Source of the DNA: Fidelibacterota bacterium
GTDB lineage: Bacteria; Fidelibacterota; Fidelibacteria; Fidelibacterales; Fidelibacteraceae
Length of the DNA stretch: 64,000 nucleotides
Reading direction: 5' to 3'
NCBI GenBank assembly: GCA_028716785.1
Contig: JAQUPD010000001.1
Span: forward strand, 73,114 to 137,113
Part shown: positions 54,362 to 60,962 of the stretch, one piece after another
How the letters are laid out: each line of letters begins with the position of its first letter
Numbering within the stretch: position 1 is the stretch's first letter
The notes under the pieces: model-generated
Databases searched by the model: none
Told to the model about the DNA's origin: nothing
Seen by the model: only the letters and a program-made list of their open reading frames with translations
Translations under genes and position numbers: made by a program

Positions 54362-55612
54362 TTATTTTCCTAATAATTGATTAATGTTTGCTTCTGTTAT
54401 TTTTGTATTGTAGCGTGCCTGAACCAGTTGACTTTTTGAAGAAAGGACGGAGATTTGAGCATCTAACTGATCCAAAATAGTTCCTGCACCTAATTCAACT
54501 TGCTGTGTGATAAGATTATAATCTCGCTGCGCAGATTCTAAACTTAAAGTATGTATCTCTGTCAATTTCTGATACGTTTCCAGAACCTGATACAATTCAT
54601 CTAAACGAGCAAATACCTTATCAACACTATTTTTATACTGAATTTCCAATGCTTTTAAATCAATTTCAGCCTTTTGCTTCTCTATCTTTCGATGAAATCC
54701 TTCAAAAAGAGTAATATTCGCTGATACGCCAACAGATTGAGATTTCATTGTTCCTCCATCATCATCCCGATAGGAATAAGTATAGTCACCTGCAATGGTT
54801 GGAAGATAAGACTCCTTTTTCATTTTAACTGATAATTTTTGAAGATCCATTTGCTTTTGAAGGGTTAAGAGTGAATAATTGTTCTTTGTTATCATCTCTC
54901 GCGCTTCTTCAAGTGTCGGAAGGGGTAAGTGATCGGGCTCGAGGGGTTGAAGGGTTAGTTCATCACTGGGATCACGCCCCATTAAGAGATTTAACTCACG
55001 CAATAAACTACAATTCCGCTGTTCTTCATTTATAAGTTGGGTTTCAAATTGTCCTTTTTGAACCTTTACTTTTAAAAGATCAGATTCGGTGCGAACCCCC
55101 AAATCCATCATCGTTTGGACTCTCTTAATGTTCTCTTCTGCAAAGCGAATGTTTTCCTTATAAACAACAATTAATTCATTAGAAGCCAAAATACTAAAAT
55201 AATAATTAATTACCGATGTCTCTAACAAGGATATGGCATCCTGTAAAGTGAGTCCTGCAATTTCCTCAGAAATTTTTGCCGCCTTTACACCTGAAAAAAG
55301 TCCGGGATAAAAAACATTCTGACGAATCGTCCCAGAAAGAGTGTATCCTGAATTTTCAGTGGTTATGATTGAATTGTCGGTATGAGAATAACTCGTTGAT
55401 AAACGCCCACTGACCGATGGATATAAATCTGAAGCGCTCTGTGTCTTGATTAAGCTTGTTTTTTGTGTTTCCAGTTTTGTTCTTAATAACTCACTATTTT
55501 CCCTCAATGCCAATTCCTGACATTCCTGAAGCGTTATAACGGGACCTGCATTAAGCCATGACGTTATTACCATTAGAACAAAAAAAACAAGTCCCCATTT
55601 TTTCCTTTTCAT
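54362..55612 (-). CDS. TolC-family outer-membrane efflux protein
   Basis: Signal peptide; ITLQECQELALRENSELLRTKLE; GVRTESDLLKVKVQKGQFETQLINEE; ELGAGTILDQLDAQISVLSSKSQLVQARYN. Confidence 0.93.
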   Translation of the reverse strand: MKRKKWGLVFFVLMVITSWLNAGPVITLQECQELALRENSELLRTKLETQKTSLIKTQSASDLYPSVSGRLSTSYSHTDNSIITTENSGYTLSGTIRQNVFYPGLFSGVKAAKISEEIAGLTLQDAISLLETSVINYYFSILASNELIVVYKENIRFAEENIKRVQTMMDLGVRTESDLLKVKVQKGQFETQLINEEQRNCSLLRELNLLMGRDPSDELTLQPLEPDHLPLPTLEEAREMITKNNYSLLTLQKQMDLQKLSVKMKKESYLPTIAGDYTYSYRDDDGGTMKSQSVGVSANITLFEGFHRKIEKQKAEIDLKALEIQYKNSVDKVFARLDELYQVLETYQKLTEIHTLSLESAQRDYNLITQQVELGAGTILDQLDAQISVLSSKSQLVQARYNTKITEANINQLLGK

Positions 55613-55671
55613 AATCCATTTATCCTATGTTTTAAAACTGACACTGTCTTAATTATAAAGTTGTCCATTAT

Positions 55672-56406
55672 TTAGGCAATTATTGAATATCCCTGGATTA
55701 TCACTGTAAAAATAGCACCAAGAAGCCAAATAATACCTGTTAAAATAAAGGCTTTTTTGGGTGAGTAATGATAGATAACCTTAAAAGCTATAATCCACAA
55801 GATCCATTTCCAAATTTTAAATATATCCACTTGCATGGCAAGGCGAAACCACACATTCCCTAAATCAAAATCAGGGAAAAACATGGCTAAACTTGTATGT
55901 ACCATCATTGTTTGTTGGGCAAGCATAATAGGGACTTTAACAATGCTTGCCAAAACATCCACCATACTTATATAAAGCGTTGTTGCTAATAACGTTATGT
56001 ATTTTGCATAGCCCCCTCCAAAAAAATTCCCTACAAAAAGATAAATTACTGCAATAAAAAAAGCAGAAATAATGGGCGTTAATCCTCCCATAATAAGATT
56101 TTGAATAGGCACTTTGTCAGGAGATAACCGTTGAAGCATTACTTCTTTTTGTTGATCAGTTAAATTATCTAACCGTGCTATCATCTGAGTACTTTCTTTC
56201 ACTTGAATAGGATGGGTAAGCTGGATTGTTACCATAGATGCAAGAACTAAAAGTAAAACAGGAAACCATAAATCTTTCCACGTAATCTTTTCCCCCAATG
56301 ATGAAAATGTCTTTTCAGGATTAAAAAAAACATTCCAAACACGTTTAACTGACTCTGTTATCTTATGACCTTGTTCTACCATCTGTGAAGCTCCTATTCC
56401 TTGCAA
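55672..56406 (-). CDS. Yip1-like multi-TM membrane protein
   Basis: VFFNPEKTFSSLGEKITWKDLWFPVLLLVLASM... then several TM segments. Confidence 0.6.
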   Translation of the reverse strand: MQGIGASQMVEQGHKITESVKRVWNVFFNPEKTFSSLGEKITWKDLWFPVLLLVLASMVTIQLTHPIQVKESTQMIARLDNLTDQQKEVMLQRLSPDKVPIQNLIMGGLTPIISAFFIAVIYLFVGNFFGGGYAKYITLLATTLYISMVDVLASIVKVPIMLAQQTMMVHTSLAMFFPDFDLGNVWFRLAMQVDIFKIWKWILWIIAFKVIYHYSPKKAFILTGIIWLLGAIFTVIIQGYSIIA

Positions 56407-56468
56407 GAAAATTAATATACTTCAAGACACATTTTTAAGGATAAAGTTAAAAACAAAATTAGGAATCT

Positions 56469-57020
56469 TTACATAAAATCTAAATCTTCAAATCCTGTAC
56501 TGTCATAAAAAAAGATATTTTCGATATTTATATTATAAAAATTCATTAAATAATATATTAAATTTTGAAGTGAATTCTTTTGTTTTTTGGGAAGCCATTC
56601 TCGCGGAGGGAATTTTAAACTTGAAATGCAGCAGATATGAATATTTGTATCTTTGCCCTGGCGTGTTTCTGAAAAGTAAAGAGCATCACGCCCCTCATAG
56701 ATTTTCCCTTTTCGATCAATGATAAAATGATATGTCACGTCAGGATACTGCAGCCGAAATATATGATAATGTTGAAGTGAAGCAGGAGAGATCTGATCGC
56801 TGAATCCAGAATAATGAATACATATTCCATCAAATGTTTCTCTATTACGTTTTGATTTTTCAAGAGGAATCGTATGTATTGGTTCAATGGCATGCCACCC
56901 TTCACGAGAAATAATAATTGGCGTTTTAGGGTGTTTTTCACAAGCAATACAAAAGAACAAAATACTTATAAGGAAGTAGACATTACTGGTTCGTTTTGAA
57001 CGTTTTTGTATAATATTCAT
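56469..57020 (-). CDS. amidase_2/PGRP-fold lipoprotein (C-terminal ligand region degenerate)
   Basis: ATG at 57020 gives MNIIQKRSKRTSNVYFLISILFFCIAC lipobox; ICIHYSG, YHFIIDRKGKIYEGRDA and NIHICCIS are amidase_2-like. Confidence 0.72.
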   Translation of the reverse strand: MNIIQKRSKRTSNVYFLISILFFCIACEKHPKTPIIISREGWHAIEPIHTIPLEKSKRNRETFDGICIHYSGFSDQISPASLQHYHIFRLQYPDVTYHFIIDRKGKIYEGRDALYFSETRQGKDTNIHICCISSLKFPPREWLPKKQKNSLQNLIYYLMNFYNINIENIFFYDSTGFEDLDFM

Positions 57021-57579
57021 ACGCTGTAAGACCAAGTTCATTTAAGTAAAATTCATTGTTAAGTCCCTTCCCATAGTCTATCCCACACCCATAATAGGAA
57101 GCAATTGTAGCAACATCAGGGTAATAGCCAAACTGTTCCTTAAATTCGTCCTTGATAATTTGGCAATACACCGCACTGTAAACAATGTTAGTATCTGGAT
57201 AAGCAAGTCGACGAATAAGCGCTGACCGATTTTTTGAAGGATTAAAAGGTAAAAGATGTGAATAATGACTTTCAATCCACTCGCTCGTAGAAATTTTAAG
57301 TTGAGCAAATCCTACCGAGGCATTAAACCCCATATAGGCTCTGCTATAATCTGCTTTATCCAGATTATTAATATTGTGAAGGCGTTCAGCATAAATAACA
57401 CTAAAATAAACCTCAGGGGATAATGAAAAGTAATGACAGATAGAATCAATCACCTCTTTATAAGATAGCATATAGCGTTCTGTTTGGTAGGCTTTTCTAG
57501 TAGGTTTCAGAGAAAGCCAAAAAATTAAAAAAACACACATCACACCCCCTATTAAAAATCTTTTAGTAATCATTTTCAT
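56983..57579 (-). CDS. lysozyme-like / lytic transglycosylase-like exported protein
   Basis: N-terminal TM/signal; SPEVYFSVIYAERLHN...FNASVGFAQLKISTSEWI resembles SLT-fold E...S.G..Q pattern. Confidence 0.5.
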   Translation of the reverse strand: MKMITKRFLIGGVMCVFLIFWLSLKPTRKAYQTERYMLSYKEVIDSICHYFSLSPEVYFSVIYAERLHNINNLDKADYSRAYMGFNASVGFAQLKISTSEWIESHYSHLLPFNPSKNRSALIRRLAYPDTNIVYSAVYCQIIKDEFKEQFGYYPDVATIASYYGCGIDYGKGLNNEFYLNELGLTAYEYYTKTFKTNQ

Positions 57580-58063
57580 AAAACTTCCTTAGTATTTTTA
57601 AATTTGATTCCAACAACCAGGGATTGGCAGGTTCATAGACAAAAAGATAACGGATTGTATCTGTTGAGTAATAACAAAGAATATTCTGTGAAACATCAAA
57701 ATCTTGAGGAAAATTACGTTTGGAAGTGTACCATTCATTCTCAGAAAGAATACGTTTTTTATTGGCAATCACTGTAAGGGGCGATAGTGGAAAACACTCC
57801 TTTAAATAAGCACAAAAGTATGGAAGTTGTTCATCACTATTAACCAAAAGCAACAATCCTTTGCGAAAATGTATGAGAGACGAAAAGGCTGAATCTATCG
57901 GGGTGTATCCATACATTTCCCATAGTTGCTGAGATTGAATAATATCCCCCATCGATCGTTCTGCGTGAAGATTGACACGAAGTAATTCTTTATTTCGATG
58001 AAGGAGAATCGCGACCCATAGAAAAAGTAGAACGGTAATAAGAAATATAATTCGTTTATTCAT
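57563..58063 (-). CDS. hypothetical membrane-anchored protein
   Basis: N-terminal TM (MNKRIIFLITVLLFLWVAILL); ~166 aa; LLLLVNSDEQLPYFCAYLKECFP could be thioredoxin-like fold without CxxC. Confidence 0.5.
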   Translation of the reverse strand: MNKRIIFLITVLLFLWVAILLHRNKELLRVNLHAERSMGDIIQSQQLWEMYGYTPIDSAFSSLIHFRKGLLLLVNSDEQLPYFCAYLKECFPLSPLTVIANKKRILSENEWYTSKRNFPQDFDVSQNILCYYSTDTIRYLFVYEPANPWLLESNLKILRKFYENDY

Positions 58064-58784
58064 AGTTCCTTTCAAGTGTTTTTATCTCCTCTATACCCAA
58101 AAGGTTCACTTCCTTTTCAAGATGTTCTATACGGTTTTGAAACCTTCGATTTTTCTGGTTATTTTTGACAAATTTCCAATGTGATTTTGGATTGGGAAGA
58201 CCTGCGACCAAAGAGATCATTTCCTCAAGGGTTAAATCTTCAACATCTTTATGATAAAGACTTTGTATTCCTGCAAGAAGTCCAACTGAATCAGGTGACC
58301 ATACAACACAGTTGATGTAGAGTTCAAGAATTTCATCTTTGGTCAAGCACCTTTCAAGAATTAATGCACCTATCATTTCATTGAATTTTACGATGAATGT
58401 TCTTTTTGGAGATCCCCATAGTGTTTTTATCAGTTGTTGTGTTAACGTGCTTCCTCCAATGCGCTGTTCGTTAAACAATGAACCATCAATAACAATTTTT
58501 AGGATCCTGAAAAAATCCACACCAGGATGCTCATAAAAACGGCGATCTTCAGAAACTAAGAGGAGTAAAATCAATTCATCAGGAAGCTGATTTCGGTCAA
58601 TCCATGTTACGGTAACTTCTGAAAGATTATTAATCTCCTTCTGAAGAAAGGGTGACGTTCGCAAACATTGCATGAGTTCCTCCGGCGTAGCATTTTTTAA
58701 GCTGCGCGCTCTTTTAACCCAAATACTACTATTGATAAAAAGTAGACAAACCACAAGCCCAACAATAACCTGTGATACTTTCAT
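58056..58784 (-). CDS. monofunctional peptidoglycan glycosyltransferase (GT51, MtgA-like)
   Basis: SEDRRFYEHPGVDFFRI, GGSTLTQQLIKTLWG, KFNEMIGALILERCLTKDEILELYIN; no transpeptidase domain. Confidence 0.88.
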   Translation of the reverse strand: MKVSQVIVGLVVCLLFINSSIWVKRARSLKNATPEELMQCLRTSPFLQKEINNLSEVTVTWIDRNQLPDELILLLLVSEDRRFYEHPGVDFFRILKIVIDGSLFNEQRIGGSTLTQQLIKTLWGSPKRTFIVKFNEMIGALILERCLTKDEILELYINCVVWSPDSVGLLAGIQSLYHKDVEDLTLEEMISLVAGLPNPKSHWKFVKNNQKNRRFQNRIEHLEKEVNLLGIEEIKTLERNYE

Positions 58785-59504
58785 TTACTCAAACACTCTT
58801 TCAAAAACGGCGGTTGTTTTACCTAAACTAACACCCATAATTTTTGCAACTCGTGTTGTTGAAATGATTTTCATAATTTCAAAGGGCCCTTGCTCCCGAA
58901 TCCAAACTTCATCATTCTGACCCACAAGGGGTGTTGATTCCATAGAAATGTGCCATACATGACAAGGAATATCTTCATTTTGGATTCTCAACGTATCTTG
59001 TCCTTTATGTTCAAAGAGATATGAAACCGTTTTACCATTGTAAAGATAGAGATCAACTGACATTGTTTGACTCGGTTCATAATATAAAAGCTGCACAAAC
59101 CGTGCATAAGAAGGAAATGCACATATATCAAAAGGAGTTTGCATAGAATATGATTTATCATCCATTCTTTTTTTAACTAAATATTGTCTATTCTCATAAT
59201 CAACCTTGACCTCTTCACCAAGTGCAGGAATTTTAAACCATAGGGGAAAACCCGTTTCTTTGCAAAATATCACATCAACACCACCAAGGGCAGACGCCGA
59301 ATATACTTCTTGATAACGAATACAAGCCACGGAGTCTACAAGGGTATCCTTAAAGGTTATAGTCAACATGTTCATGCTATTTTGTTGTCTAAAAACCCAT
59401 GGCGTATTCATGGAATTCTTGGCAACATCAGGACTCGCAAAAGAATAGCTAGCAATAAGTATTATTATTAAGATAACATTATGTTTTACAGGTAGAACTT
59501 TCAT
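58785..59504 (-). CDS. hypothetical exported protein, DUF3108-like
   Basis: Signal peptide; GFPLWFKIPALGEEVKVDYENRQYLVKKR...; RBS AAAAGGAAGTACAATG. Confidence 0.5.
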   Translation of the reverse strand: MKVLPVKHNVILIIILIASYSFASPDVAKNSMNTPWVFRQQNSMNMLTITFKDTLVDSVACIRYQEVYSASALGGVDVIFCKETGFPLWFKIPALGEEVKVDYENRQYLVKKRMDDKSYSMQTPFDICAFPSYARFVQLLYYEPSQTMSVDLYLYNGKTVSYLFEHKGQDTLRIQNEDIPCHVWHISMESTPLVGQNDEVWIREQGPFEIMKIISTTRVAKIMGVSLGKTTAVFERVFE

Positions 59505-59551
59505 TGTACTTCCTTTTATTAAGAACTCTTATATTGTCACTATCTTTTAGA

Positions 59552-59576
59552 TGGGAGAGCCACCTTGGCTCTCCCA
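59552..59576 (-). terminator. strong intercistronic hairpin 3' of the GG-leader peptide gene (partial terminator or mRNA stabiliser)
   Basis: TGGGAGAGCCA-CCT-TGGCTCTCCCA: perfect 11-bp stem, 3-nt loop; no long T-tract on the minus strand. Confidence 0.65.
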
Positions 59577-59591
59577 CCTTGCCCCCTTGTT

Positions 59592-59759
59592 TTAGTCACA
59601 ATAGCGATAAATTAGTTGTGCCGCGATATTGATGACCATTCCTTGTGCAGTAACAATCCCGTACCCTAAAGCAGCAATACCTGCTAAGCATGCTAGATAA
59701 GATGCAGGTAAGTAGCCACCAGCATGCTCTTTCATTTCTTGTTCGCTAAGTTCACGCAT
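59592..59759 (-). CDS. double-glycine leader peptide precursor (class II microcin/bacteriocin-like), not in supplied ORF track
   Basis: Translation by hand: MRELSEQEMKEHAGG|YLPASYLACLAGIAALGYGIVTAQGMVINIAAQLIYRYCD*; RBS GAAGGAGATCTAACATG; 1 nt after upstream stop; C39 exporter in same run. Confidence 0.85.
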   Translation of the reverse strand: MRELSEQEMKEHAGGYLPASYLACLAGIAALGYGIVTAQGMVINIAAQLIYRYCD

Positions 59760-59760
59760 G

Positions 59761-60285
59761 TTAGATCTCCTTCTTTTCTTGTTTCTGGTTGTTCCCCGGG
59801 AGACACTTTAACAATTCCCGGATATTTCTATCACCGCGCAGTGAATATATATGATGATTCTCTTGATTATAAATAAAGCTAATAGGTAACGGGGGATCAC
59901 TAAATAATGCATATGCTGTGCTTATTTCTATAATACCTATTTTAATCCGTGGATCCTGCCGAATCGCATCCCATGTTTCATAAAATGAAGAGGTAAATAA
60001 GGTTTTATCCGTTGTAAATAAACCATATTGGTGATCGGGTAATAACATGGTCATCTCATTTATGTGGGTTAAGTATTGCAGACAAAAGGGACAATAAAGT
60101 GAAAAAAGAATAACTACTTTATACGTTTGTGGATCCGGGACAAAAACTTCTGGACCCGAAGGAGATATATATGTAAAAGATGAAAGGTCTTTACACGGTT
60201 TTTCAATACGAATAACTGCTAAAATCATTACAACACTTAAAGCAAACACCCCAATTAATATCACCTTTTTCAACCATCTTCTCAT
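59761..60285 (-). CDS. membrane-anchored thioredoxin-like (TlpA-type) protein
   Basis: N-terminal TM; TYKVVILFSLYCPFCLQYLTHIN with CPFC motif; LPISFIYN cis-Pro-like region. Confidence 0.72.
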   Translation of the reverse strand: MRRWLKKVILIGVFALSVVMILAVIRIEKPCKDLSSFTYISPSGPEVFVPDPQTYKVVILFSLYCPFCLQYLTHINEMTMLLPDHQYGLFTTDKTLFTSSFYETWDAIRQDPRIKIGIIEISTAYALFSDPPLPISFIYNQENHHIYSLRGDRNIRELLKCLPGNNQKQEKKEI

Positions 60286-60289
60286 TTAT

Positions 60290-60958
60290 TTATACCATAA
60301 AAATTTCATAAAAAATACCTAAGCCCCAAAGCAAAACAATACTTAACCAACGAGCAAGAATAAGAGGCCCTATGATTTTTTTTACCTTTATTCCTGTCCA
60401 AATCGTTATTATAAAAGCAACTAAAATCATCCACATGCCTTCAAAAATATTTATAGCATTGAGAAGACGATTCAACATAGGATGAAATGAAAAAGAAAAT
60501 GCAGAACTGAGTGATAAAGGGACAATAAGGATGTTATTTGTAATGTTACTAGAAGAGTTTTCTAGAAAAAGAGGGAAAATTTTTGAGATATCTTTAAGCA
60601 CCATCATACCAAAAACAGTCATAATAACATAAAAAACTTTTTTAAACGGAATTTCTAGTTGCCATAAAAGAAAAAAAAGATGAAGAATTAGAGCCATGAA
60701 CAAGGTACGACACAAGATTAAGAGGGGAATTAAAAGAATAGAAATATATGTCATATCTTGTATTCTTGCAAATATCAGATCAATATAGACGGGGGAAAAC
60801 TGATCTCCAAGAAATTGTTCGACCGTTTCACGCGTTGTAAAATGATCTTGATAAAACCAAAGTGTAATCATAGACAAAAGGCTCCACAAACCCCAAAAAA
60901 CTGACCAATGAACTGTTTGTAAATTTTTTAAAGCATTTCGATAGACACTTAGAACCAT
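60290..60958 (-). CDS. multi-TM membrane protein, Yip1-like or putative immunity/accessory
   Basis: Internal ATG (MVLSVYRNALKNL) at 60958 starts just after the exporter stop at 60963; several TM segments. Confidence 0.65.
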   Translation of the reverse strand: MVLSVYRNALKNLQTVHWSVFWGLWSLLSMITLWFYQDHFTTRETVEQFLGDQFSPVYIDLIFARIQDMTYISILLIPLLILCRTLFMALILHLFFLLWQLEIPFKKVFYVIMTVFGMMVLKDISKIFPLFLENSSSNITNNILIVPLSLSSAFSFSFHPMLNRLLNAINIFEGMWMILVAFIITIWTGIKVKKIIGPLILARWLSIVLLWGLGIFYEIFMV

Positions 60959-60962
60959 TTTT

